Below, piece after piece: positions 1-6,922 of a stretch of DNA of 64,000 nucleotides (its first letter is position 1; the number at the start of each line of letters is the position of its first letter). The translations under genes were made by a program, and so were the position numbers. Source of the stretch: Mycobacterium sp. MBM (lineage in GTDB: Bacteria; Actinomycetota; Actinomycetes; Mycobacteriales; Mycobacteriaceae); contig JAKJHY010000021.1 in the NCBI GenBank assembly GCA_021648845.1, positions 36,682-100,681 on the forward strand. Direction: 5' to 3'. Below the pieces are notes generated by a model, which did not search any database, had not been told where the DNA came from, and worked only from the letters and a program-made list of their open reading frames with translations.

Positions 1-82
1 CTGGACGGGCCGCCGGCCGGGCGGTGGTGCCGCCCGAGGGATCGGCGGAGCCACCGGTGGGGTCGGCGGGTTGGGAGGCCAT
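1..82 (-). CDS. Possible 5' end of a hypothetical protein, cut by the window edge
   Basis: An ATG on the minus strand opens a frame that stays open to the window edge and encodes 27 residues rich in Pro, Gly, Ser, Thr and Ala, beginning MASQPADPTGGS. Such a low-complexity start is common in mycobacterial envelope or LytR-CpsA-Psr proteins, but nothing here identifies a family. It lies downstream of the CPBP gene in the same direction. I see no clear ribosome binding site. The 123 bases between it and the CPBP stop hold nothing else I can recognise. This is a weak call. Confidence 0.3.
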   Translation of the reverse strand, partial: MASQPADPTGGSADPSGGTTARPAARP

Positions 83-205
83 ATCGGTGGCGGACGATGC
101 CGGGGATCGCGGCGGATTTGCGGTGACGGTTCCCGCCGGGGCGCCCCGGGACGGTGCGGCGGGTTCTCGTTCACACCTGCGAATGTATCGCTCGCCGGCC
201 GGCTC

Positions 206-967
206 TCAGTTCAACCAGGCCAGCTCGCCGGCCGCCAGGGAGTACCCGACGAAGGCCACCGCGTCGATCAGGCCGTGCGCGACGATGAGCGGCCAGAGCC
301 GGCCGGTGCGCATCCACACGTAGCCGAACACCAGGCCCATCGCGATGTTGCCGAGCCCGGCGCTGTAGCCCTGGTAGAGGTGATAGCCGCCGCGGAGCAG
401 CGCCGAGATGAGCAGTGCGAGGCCCGCGCTGACGTGCAGCTGACGCAGCCGGGTGATGAGGAAGGCGACGACGATGATCTCTTCGGCCCAGCCGTTGGCG
501 AACGCGATCAGCAGCAGCAGCGGGATGCGCCACCAGGTGTCGTTGAGTTCGGCGGGTTCCACTGCCGCGCTCAGCCCCAGCAGGCGTGCGGCCACGTAGA
601 GCGCGAGGCCCGGAATGCCGATCAGCGCGGCCAGGCCGAGGCCACCGGTCAGATCGGGGTGCAGCCTGAACCGGCCGAGGCCGATCTGGGCCGGCCCGGT
701 CCCGGTGCGCGCGAGCAGGTAGATCGCGAGCGCACCCCAGGCCAGCAGCTGGACGACCGACGCAAGGTTGAGGCCGAGGTCGATCAGGTCGATGGGGGAG
801 CGACGTTCGTTGAGCGCCACGGTCTGGCCACCCAGTCCGAGCAGTACCGCCTCGACGAGCCGCAACAGCGCCGCGTAGGCGCTCAGACCGAAGGTGACCG
901 CCAGGACGACGGCGACCTCGATCCGCAGCGTGCGATCCGATGGCAGTGGCCCCTGGGAAGCAGTCAC
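206..967 (-). CDS. CPBP family intramembrane glutamic-type protease
   Basis: A 253-residue polytopic membrane protein of the CPBP (CAAX protease / bacteriocin-processing, Abi) family. The three family motifs are in order in the C-terminal half: a Glu-Glu pair at residues 162-163 (WAEEIIVV), a His at 196 (GGYHLYQG) and an HxxxD at 231-235 (HGLID). The Arg that often follows the Glu pair in EExxxR is not present; Val occupies the position, which I recall as a common actinobacterial variant. About six to eight hydrophobic segments flank the motifs. The start is GTG. The substrate cannot be inferred. It follows the DUF2470 gene in the same direction with a 21-base gap, so the two may be cotranscribed and share its iron control. 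Confidence 0.85.
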   Translation of the reverse strand: MTASQGPLPSDRTLRIEVAVVLAVTFGLSAYAALLRLVEAVLLGLGGQTVALNERRSPIDLIDLGLNLASVVQLLAWGALAIYLLARTGTGPAQIGLGRFRLHPDLTGGLGLAALIGIPGLALYVAARLLGLSAAVEPAELNDTWWRIPLLLLIAFANGWAEEIIVVAFLITRLRQLHVSAGLALLISALLRGGYHLYQGYSAGLGNIAMGLVFGYVWMRTGRLWPLIVAHGLIDAVAFVGYSLAAGELAWLN

Positions 968-988
968 CGGCGCCAGGCTAGTGGCCGC

Positions 989-1780
989 TCAGATGCGGCG
1001 CGCGCGTAACCCGTTGAGGAAAGGGCACCCCATCAGCACCCGGATGGCCTGGCTCAGGCCGGTGACATCGTCGACGGGTTTGGCGAAGGGCAGCCGGACG
1101 TCGTGATCGCCGGACTCGTCCTCCACTCGCAGTTGCACGCCGTAGCGGTCCAGGCCGAGCGGACGGACCCGCCCGTTGCGCAGGGTCTGGGGAAGCCGGT
1201 TGGCCAGCCGGTCCACCACCTCGCGGTGCGCGGACTCCAGGTGGCGCAGCCAGCACGACTCCAGGCCGCAGAACGGATCGGGCCGGGCGGCCAACAGTGC
1301 ACCCAACCCGACGGACTCCGCGCCGGTGGAATCGGCGACCACTACCGATTCGATCTCAAGGCGGGCCAGCGCGTACGGGGTGTCCCCGCGTGCTGCTTCC
1401 GCGTTGCCGGTATTCACTTGCAGCAGTGCCGGATTGGGGTTCTCGGTGGCCACCAGGTCGAGCATGCCGGCGATCTCGCCGTCGGGTACCAGAAACAGTC
1501 GGCCTTGGATCCAGACCAGCGAGCGCACCGGCTCGCGTAGCGGCAGCGGTGCGTAGTCGGTCATCTCCAACACGGCCTGCACCCCCGCGGAGCCGGCCGA
1601 GACCACCATGCCGGTCAGCAGACCGTCGGCGGGGACGGTGAGGGCGAACGAGCCGTCGTCGAGCAGATGGTGGACCGGCGTGGCGGCGGGTTCGAGACCC
1701 TCCACGGCCAGCATTGCGCCGCCGGCGCGGGCGCACGCGCTGCGGATCCGCTCGGCTGTGGTCGGTGCCGTCACGGCCAT
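989..1780 (-). CDS. DUF2470 domain protein, Rv3839-like, iron-responsive
   Basis: A 263-residue soluble protein. The N-terminal part resembles a split-barrel, FMN- or heme-binding fold, and the C-terminal third (about 175-255) fits DUF2470, a domain found with heme-utilisation proteins. The gene lies next to pheA and is divergent from it, as Rv3839 does in M. tuberculosis. That gene is a known member of the IdeR iron regulon, and a 19-base IdeR-type palindrome sits 19 bases upstream of this start. The role is probably heme or iron handling; this is inferred from domain and regulation, and the enzymatic activity is unknown. An ATG start is used; a GTG two codons later is also possible. Confidence 0.8.
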   Translation of the reverse strand: MAVTAPTTAERIRSACARAGGAMLAVEGLEPAATPVHHLLDDGSFALTVPADGLLTGMVVSAGSAGVQAVLEMTDYAPLPLREPVRSLVWIQGRLFLVPDGEIAGMLDLVATENPNPALLQVNTGNAEAARGDTPYALARLEIESVVVADSTGAESVGLGALLAARPDPFCGLESCWLRHLESAHREVVDRLANRLPQTLRNGRVRPLGLDRYGVQLRVEDESGDHDVRLPFAKPVDDVTGLSQAIRVLMGCPFLNGLRARRI

Positions 1781-1798
1781 CTGATTGCCTTCCGTTAG

Positions 1799-1817
1799 TG
1801 AGGTAAGCCTTACTTAA
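1799..1817 (-). promoter_or_regulatory. IdeR-type iron box upstream of the DUF2470 gene
   Basis: Read on the minus strand the site is TTAAGTAAGGCTTACCTCA. It matches the mycobacterial IdeR consensus TTAGGTTAGGCTAACCTAA at 15 of 19 positions, including the central AGGCT core. It lies immediately upstream of the DUF2470 start at 1780, where iron-loaded IdeR would block RNA polymerase. It also sits about 80 bases from pheA on the other strand, too far for obvious control of that gene. Expected behaviour is repression in high iron and induction in low iron. Confidence 0.8.
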
Positions 1818-1896
1818 CTACAAGTCCGGTGGGGTGCGCAAGGTTTCCCCATTGCGGTTGTACGGACGCACGCGATCCAGCCACTAGGGTGAGGGC

Positions 1897-2826
1897 GTGC
1901 CTCGTATCGCCTACCTCGGGCCGGAGGGAACCTTCACCGAGGCGGCCTTGCTGCAGATGGTGGCCGGCGCAATGGTTCCACTCGACGGTGCGTCCGACCC
2001 GGTCGCGGCGCTGCCCTACGACAGTGCGGGCGGCGCGCTCGAGGCGATCCGGACCGGCGACACCGACTATGCGTGCGTGCCGATCGAGAATTCGATCGAC
2101 GGTTCGGTGATCCCCACCCTCGACGGACTCGCCGACGGATCCGCGCTGCAGATATATGCCGAACACACCCTCGACGTCGCCTTCACCATCGTCACCCGAG
2201 CCGGGACGGCCGCCGCCGACATCGAAACGGTGGCCGCTTTCCCGGTGGCAGCCGCCCAGGTGCGCAAGTGGCTGGCCGCCGAACTCCCACAGGCCCGCAT
2301 CGTGCCGGCCTACTCCAATGCCGCTGCCGCCCAGGACGTCGCGGCGGGTGCGGCCGACGCCGGGGTCAGCACCGCGCTGGCCGCGCAGCGGTACGGATTG
2401 GCCGCGCTGGCTTCCGACGTCGTCGACGAGGCCAGCGCGCGCACCCGCTTCGTGCTGGTCGGCTCGCCGGGCACGCCGCCGGCCCGCACGGGTGCCGACC
2501 GCACCTCGGTCGTGTTGCGCCTGGACAACGTGCCCGGCGCGCTGGTGTCTGCGATGACCGAACTGTCGATGCGCGGTATCGATCTGACCCGCATCGAATC
2601 GCGGCCGACTCGAACGGAATTGGGCACCTACAAGTTTTTCCTCGATTGGGTCGGCCATATCGACGACGAAGCCGTCGGGGAGGCACTCAAGGCGTTGCAC
2701 CGGCGCTGCGCCGACGTGCGCTATCTGGGTTCGTGGCCGACCGGCGCAGCGGTCGGGTCGCTACCGCCGCCGGTGGACGAGGCGGCACGCTGGTTGCAGG
2801 CAACACGGACAGGAGGATCGGCATGA
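1897..2826 (+). CDS. pheA: Prephenate dehydratase
   Basis: A 309-residue enzyme that converts prephenate to phenylpyruvate, the committed step to phenylalanine. The N-terminus (RIAYLGPEGTFTEAA) and the IENSIDGS loop are typical of the dehydratase domain (about 1-185), and the TRF motif (ARTRFVLVG) supplies the catalytic Thr. A C-terminal ACT domain (about 200-280) carries the ESRP phenylalanine-binding motif (RIESRPTR), so feedback inhibition by Phe is expected. Length matches M. tuberculosis PheA closely. The start is GTG. The stop overlaps the next start as ATGA, coupling it to gpm2. Confidence 0.97.
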   Translation: MPRIAYLGPEGTFTEAALLQMVAGAMVPLDGASDPVAALPYDSAGGALEAIRTGDTDYACVPIENSIDGSVIPTLDGLADGSALQIYAEHTLDVAFTIVTRAGTAAADIETVAAFPVAAAQVRKWLAAELPQARIVPAYSNAAAAQDVAAGAADAGVSTALAAQRYGLAALASDVVDEASARTRFVLVGSPGTPPARTGADRTSVVLRLDNVPGALVSAMTELSMRGIDLTRIESRPTRTELGTYKFFLDWVGHIDDEAVGEALKALHRRCADVRYLGSWPTGAAVGSLPPPVDEAARWLQATRTGGSA

Positions 2827-3500
2827 CCGGTCGGCTGGTGCTGGTGCGGCATGGGCAGTCCCATGGCAACGTCGAACGCCGTCTGGACACCCGGCCGCCG
2901 GGTGCCGCGCTGACCGACCTCGGGCATCACCAGGCTCGCACCTTCGCCAAGGAGTGGACGAGCCCAATTGCGATGGTGGCCCACTCGGTGGCCATCCGGG
3001 CCCGGCAGACGGCCGCCGGGATCGCCGGGCACCACGATATGGCGGCCCACGAGTTCGAAGGCCTGCACGAGGTCCAGGTCGGCGATCTGGAGAACCGCAA
3101 CGACGACGCCGCCATCAAGTCCTTCGAGGCGGTGTACCGCAGCTGGCATCAGGGCGATCTGGACGTACCCGTGCCCGGCGGGGAGACCGGACAGCAGGTG
3201 CTCGACCGCGTGGTGCCGGTGCTGACCGAACTACGGCTGCGCCACCTCGACGATCACCGGTGGCCCGGAGACATCGTGGTGGTCAGCCACGGCGCGGCGA
3301 TCCGGCTGGTGGCGTCCGTGCTGGCCGGTGTCGACGGTGCTTTCGCGCTGGATCATCACTTGAACAACACCGAGTCGGTGGTCCTCAGCCCGATCACCGA
3401 TGGGCGGTGGAGTTGCGTGCGGTGGGGCCCGCTGACTCCGCCGTTCTATCCCGATGCCGCAGAGCGTGACGCCGCAGCCACCGCCGGCCCGATGGGCTGA
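2823..3500 (+). CDS. gpm2: Histidine phosphatase family protein (Gpm2-like)
   Basis: A 225-residue member of the phosphoglycerate mutase / histidine phosphatase superfamily. The N-terminal RHG motif (LVRHGQSHGN) carries the phospho-accepting His and the second catalytic His lies in VVVSHGAAIRL. The M. tuberculosis homologue Rv3837c is annotated Gpm2, but these two-histidine proteins are often general phosphatases, so a true mutase role is unproven. The start overlaps the pheA stop by four bases. The pheA-gpm2 pairing is conserved in mycobacteria. Confidence 0.88.
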   Translation: MTGRLVLVRHGQSHGNVERRLDTRPPGAALTDLGHHQARTFAKEWTSPIAMVAHSVAIRARQTAAGIAGHHDMAAHEFEGLHEVQVGDLENRNDDAAIKSFEAVYRSWHQGDLDVPVPGGETGQQVLDRVVPVLTELRLRHLDDHRWPGDIVVVSHGAAIRLVASVLAGVDGAFALDHHLNNTESVVLSPITDGRWSCVRWGPLTPPFYPDAAERDAAATAGPMG

Positions 3501-3676
3501 TCCAGCGCGCAGCCGCACCCCACGGCGTAGCAGTCGATGGTGTAGCTGTGGCCCGCTTCCGGTGTGCTGCAATCGGGCTCGGTGCACTCCGGGCGTTGCC
3601 CGATGTGCACGATGACGGTGCCGTGGCAGTGCTCATGCTCGATATCGGCTCCGCACTCCCGACATGTCGCGTTCAT
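3446..3676 (-). CDS. Small Cys/His-rich putative metal-binding protein
   Basis: A 76-residue frame whose N-terminal half has paired Cys and His residues: CRECG near the start, then HEHCHG, then CTEPDC, then CYAVGCGC. The spacing suggests one or two structural zinc sites. The C-terminal tail is Ala-rich and low complexity. The 3' 55 bases overlap the end of gpm2 on the opposite strand. The regular Cys/His spacing argues for a real gene; no family name can be assigned. Start chosen at the ATG before NATCREC; an in-frame ATG three codons earlier is possible. No strong ribosome binding site is visible. Confidence 0.6.
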   Translation of the reverse strand: MNATCRECGADIEHEHCHGTVIVHIGQRPECTEPDCSTPEAGHSYTIDCYAVGCGCALDQPIGPAVAAASRSAASG

Positions 3677-3739
3677 GGCTGCCATTGTGGCACTGCCCGC
3701 CGACACCGCGGGGCTCCCACGCCCTCGGATGGGCGGCTT

Positions 3740-4078
3740 TCAGCCCCAGCCCAGTTCGTGCAGCCGCTCGTCGTCGATCCCGAAGTGGTGTGCCAGTTCG
3801 TGCACGACGGTGATCGCCACCTCCTCGACAACCTCATCCTCGGTCCCGCACATGTCCAAGAGTGCGTCCCGATAGATCGTGATGGTGTCGGGCAGTGTGC
3901 CGGCGTAGGTCGAGTCCCGCTCGGTCAGCGCGATGCCCTCGTAGATCCCGAGCAGATCGGGCTCGTCGGGGTGGCGTCCCTCGACCAGGAAGACCACATT
4001 GTTGGCCGCGGCCGCGAGTCCTGGCGGGATGAGGTCGAGCGCATCGGCGACCAGTTCCTCGAACCGCTGCGCGCTCAT
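3740..4078 (-). CDS. Minimal zinc metallopeptidase, Rv3836-like
   Basis: A 112-residue protein of the small metallopeptidase family (PF06262 type). The catalytic zinc motif HELAHHFGID lies near the C-terminus and contains HExxH with the downstream His and Asp of the family. No signal peptide is seen, so it should be cytoplasmic. The substrate is unknown. It follows the septum-formation gene by 16 bases in the same direction, as Rv3835-Rv3836 do in M. tuberculosis. The start at MSAQRFEEL was chosen because upstream codons in this frame are only the shadow of the proline-rich tail of the neighbour. Confidence 0.88.
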   Translation of the reverse strand: MSAQRFEELVADALDLIPPGLAAAANNVVFLVEGRHPDEPDLLGIYEGIALTERDSTYAGTLPDTITIYRDALLDMCGTEDEVVEEVAITVVHELAHHFGIDDERLHELGWG

Positions 4079-4094
4079 GAGAACCGGCACGCGA

Positions 4095-5534
4095 TTACGG
4101 CAGCGGAGGCGGTACGGGCTCGACCGGGGCGGGACCGGGCGGCGGCGGCGGGGCGCCGGGTGCCGGCGGTGCGGGCGGCGGCGGGACACCTTCCATCGGT
4201 GGCCCGGCGGGCGGCGGCGGAGGTGGTGGGACCGGCGGACCGTTCAGGAAGGTATTGCCGCCGGCCGGGGTTTCGGTCGCCGGTGCCTGTTCGGTCGTCT
4301 GCACCTGTTCGGTGGTCTGGCTGGACTGGCCGGGCAGGTGCTGGTTGGACTCGCTCTGCTGGCTGCTGGTGCTATTGCTCCCGCTGCTGTAGGACTCGTC
4401 ATAGGTGATCTGCGACGAAGTGTCGATGGGCGGCAACGGAATGGCCGGGATGTTCAGCCGCTCGTCCGGGATGTCCGGCGGCGGGACGGGCGGGCGCCCG
4501 TTGATCATCAGCTGACCCTTCGCGCTGTTGAGCAGGGTCGACCAGCCGCCGTTGCCGAGGGTGGCTCCGATACTGCAGGACACCTGATGGCTGCCCGCCG
4601 ACCAGCTGGGCAACGCGATGGTGCTGTACACCAGCGTCAGCGTCGTGGTGCGCAGTTCCAGCGGCGCCAGGTAGGCGTCGGTGACCCGCGAACAGTTCTC
4701 CTTGACGAAGGTGTCCTGATCGGCCTCCGCGGGCAGGCCCTCGGGGAACTTCTCGGCGAGGTTCACCGAACCGGTCACCTCAAGGGAGTGCGGCCCCGCG
4801 CAGTCCACCGGGATGTCGGTGGGCTGATTGGTCGCCGGATCGATGCCCAGGCACGTCCCGGCGGGCCACACCTTGGACTGATCGATATCGGCGACCTTGC
4901 CCTGGAAGGCCTGCTGCTGGTTGTTGGCGCCCGGCAGCTGCAGACCGCACAGCATCCTTCGCTCACCGGCCTGGCGCCAGGTCTTCTCGCCGGACCACAG
5001 CAGGCTGACACTGAATCGCCCGTTGGGGTCGTACCGGTCACCGAGATAACGCTGGACCGCGCTTTGGCACTGCTCCTGGCTGATCTGCTGGATCCGGGCC
5101 GGGGATGGGGGCGCGGCGTCCGGGCCGTACTCGGTGCCGGGGAACGTGCGCATATCGATCGACTCGGCGACCTCGAACCGATGTTCGGTGGTGCAGTCCA
5201 CGATCTGGGCGGCGTCGGGGGTGCGCTCCGGCCAGTTCAGGCAGTCTCCGGCCTTGGCATTGTCGAAGGTGCTGTTGGTGCGTAACCCCAGCGCCCCGGT
5301 TCCGGCGTTCAACCCGGCCAGGCGCCCGCCGGCGGCGGTATCGGGCAGCACCGTGATGACGCCGGCGATCAGCAGCCCGCCCAGCGCAGTGAGCAGGAGG
5401 GCGCGGCGCGTGGGGCTCAGCGGACCGTTGATGGACCGCCACGACGGCACGGCCGCGCGCCATCGCGACACCGGTTTCTGCGAGGGCTGTGCCTCGTGCA
5501 GAAACGGTTCCTGGCCTTCGGGTGCGTCCGACAT
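4095..5534 (-). CDS. Septum-formation family membrane protein, Rv3835-like
   Basis: A 479-residue membrane-anchored protein. A cytoplasmic N-terminus of about 45 residues is followed by one hydrophobic segment (LLLTALGGLLIAGVITVL) and an extracytoplasmic domain with repeated Cys-containing units (GDCLNWP, VDCTTEH, GTCLGIDP, VDCAGPH) typical of the septum-formation domain. The last 120 residues are Ser/Gln/Thr-rich and then almost pure Pro, Gly and Ala, consistent with a wall-spanning tail. Function is inferred only from the domain name. It is divergent from serS and shares a palindrome-rich intergenic region with it. Confidence 0.82.
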   Translation of the reverse strand: MSDAPEGQEPFLHEAQPSQKPVSRWRAAVPSWRSINGPLSPTRRALLLTALGGLLIAGVITVLPDTAAGGRLAGLNAGTGALGLRTNSTFDNAKAGDCLNWPERTPDAAQIVDCTTEHRFEVAESIDMRTFPGTEYGPDAAPPSPARIQQISQEQCQSAVQRYLGDRYDPNGRFSVSLLWSGEKTWRQAGERRMLCGLQLPGANNQQQAFQGKVADIDQSKVWPAGTCLGIDPATNQPTDIPVDCAGPHSLEVTGSVNLAEKFPEGLPAEADQDTFVKENCSRVTDAYLAPLELRTTTLTLVYSTIALPSWSAGSHQVSCSIGATLGNGGWSTLLNSAKGQLMINGRPPVPPPDIPDERLNIPAIPLPPIDTSSQITYDESYSSGSNSTSSQQSESNQHLPGQSSQTTEQVQTTEQAPATETPAGGNTFLNGPPVPPPPPPPAGPPMEGVPPPPAPPAPGAPPPPPGPAPVEPVPPPLP

Positions 5535-5545
5535 CGCCTCCCATT

Positions 5546-5586
5546 GTGACAGGCGTGTCACGATGTGTGACAAGTGATGCACTTGT
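5546..5586. promoter_or_regulatory. Cluster of three palindromes between the Rv3835-like gene and serS
   Basis: Three inverted repeats are packed into 41 bases. GTGACA (5546-5551) faces TGTCAC (5556-5561) across 4 bases. The same TGTCAC faces GTGACA (5567-5572) across 5 bases. ACAAGTG (5570-5576) faces CACTTGT (5580-5586) across 3 bases as a perfect 7-base-pair palindrome. The cluster starts 12 bases upstream of the septum-formation start and ends 60 bases upstream of serS. It looks like an operator for one or two dimeric regulators; the regulator is unknown. Confidence 0.5.
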
Positions 5587-5646
5587 AATGTTATGTGGTT
5601 GTGGCCCGCGGGCCGTGACTGTCGCCGCGCAAGTAGGGTTACCGCC

Positions 5647-6906
5647 GTGATCGACCTCAAGCTGCTCCGCGACGATCCCGATCGGGTGCGCGCCTCGCAA
5701 CGCGCCCGCGGCGAGGACCCCGGCCGGGTGGATGCCCTGCTGGCCGCCGACACCGCCCGCCGCTCGGCCATCTCCACCGCCGACACCCTGCGCGCCGAAC
5801 AGCGCGCCGCCAGCAAGCTTGTCGGCAAGGCCTCTGCCGAGGAACGTCCGGCGCTGCTGGCCCGCGCCAAGGAACTCGCCGAGGAGGTGAAAGCCGCCGA
5901 GGCCGATCAGGCCGCTGCCGAGGCCGCATTCACCGCGGCCCACATGGCGGTATCCAACGTCATCGTCGACGGGGTACCCGCAGGCGGTGAGGACGACTTC
6001 GCGGTGCTCGACACCGTCGGCACGCCGCCGACCATCGAGCACCCACGCGACCATCTGGAGCTCGGCGAGGCGCTCGGCCTGATCGACATGGAACGCGGCG
6101 CCAAGGTCTCGGGTTCGCGGTTCTACTTTCTGACCGGCCAGGGTGCCCTGCTACAGCTGGGTCTGTTGCAGTTGGCCGTCCGGCTGGCCACCGCGAACGG
6201 ATTCACACTGATGATCCCGCCGGTACTGGTACGGCCGGAAGTCATGGCGGGCACCGGATTCCTGGGTGCGCACGCCGAGGAGATCTACCGGTTGGAGGCC
6301 GACGATCTCTACCTGGTCGGCACCTCCGAGGTGCCGCTGGCCGGCTATCACAGCGACGAGATCCTGGACCTGTCCGCCGGGCCGCTGCGCTATGCCGGCT
6401 GGTCGTCCTGCTTCCGGCGCGAGGCGGGCAGCTACGGCAAGGACACCCGCGGAATCATCCGGGTGCACCAGTTCGACAAGGTCGAGGCCTTCGTCTATTG
6501 CAAACCCGAGGACGCCGAGGCCGAGCACCAGCGGCTGCTCGGCTGGCAGCGTGAGATGTTGGCGGCCATCGAGGTGCCCTACCGGGTGATCGACGTGGCC
6601 GCCGGCGACCTGGGTTCCTCGGCGGCACGCAAGTATGACTGCGAAGCGTGGGTACCCACCCAGGGCACCTACCGAGAGCTGACGTCGACGTCGAATTGTT
6701 CGACGTTCCAGGCGCGGCGGCTGTCCACTCGATATCGGGACGAGAACGGCAAACCGCAGATCGCCGCGACGCTGAACGGCACCCTGGCCACCACGCGCTG
6801 GCTGGTCGCCATCCTGGAGAACCATCAGCAGCCGGACGGCAGTGTGCGGGTGCCGGCCGCCCTGGTGCCCTTCGTCGGTGCCGCGGTGCTCGAGCCCGCC
6901 GCCTAG
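5647..6906 (+). CDS. serS: Seryl-tRNA synthetase
   Basis: A 419-residue class II synthetase that charges tRNA-Ser (and tRNA-Sec where present). Residues 1-105 form the N-terminal tRNA-binding coiled-coil arm, visible as long Ala/Glu/Arg heptads. The catalytic core has motif 2 (CFRREAGSYGKDTRG) and motif 3 (GTLATTRWLVAILENHQ), with TSEVPL for serine binding and the TSTSNC region near the active site. Length and motifs are normal. The start is GTG. The BTAD regulator begins 16 bases after the stop. Confidence 0.98.
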   Translation: MIDLKLLRDDPDRVRASQRARGEDPGRVDALLAADTARRSAISTADTLRAEQRAASKLVGKASAEERPALLARAKELAEEVKAAEADQAAAEAAFTAAHMAVSNVIVDGVPAGGEDDFAVLDTVGTPPTIEHPRDHLELGEALGLIDMERGAKVSGSRFYFLTGQGALLQLGLLQLAVRLATANGFTLMIPPVLVRPEVMAGTGFLGAHAEEIYRLEADDLYLVGTSEVPLAGYHSDEILDLSAGPLRYAGWSSCFRREAGSYGKDTRGIIRVHQFDKVEAFVYCKPEDAEAEHQRLLGWQREMLAAIEVPYRVIDVAAGDLGSSAARKYDCEAWVPTQGTYRELTSTSNCSTFQARRLSTRYRDENGKPQIAATLNGTLATTRWLVAILENHQQPDGSVRVPAALVPFVGAAVLEPAA

Positions 6907-6922
6907 CGAACCCGGTTGCCCG

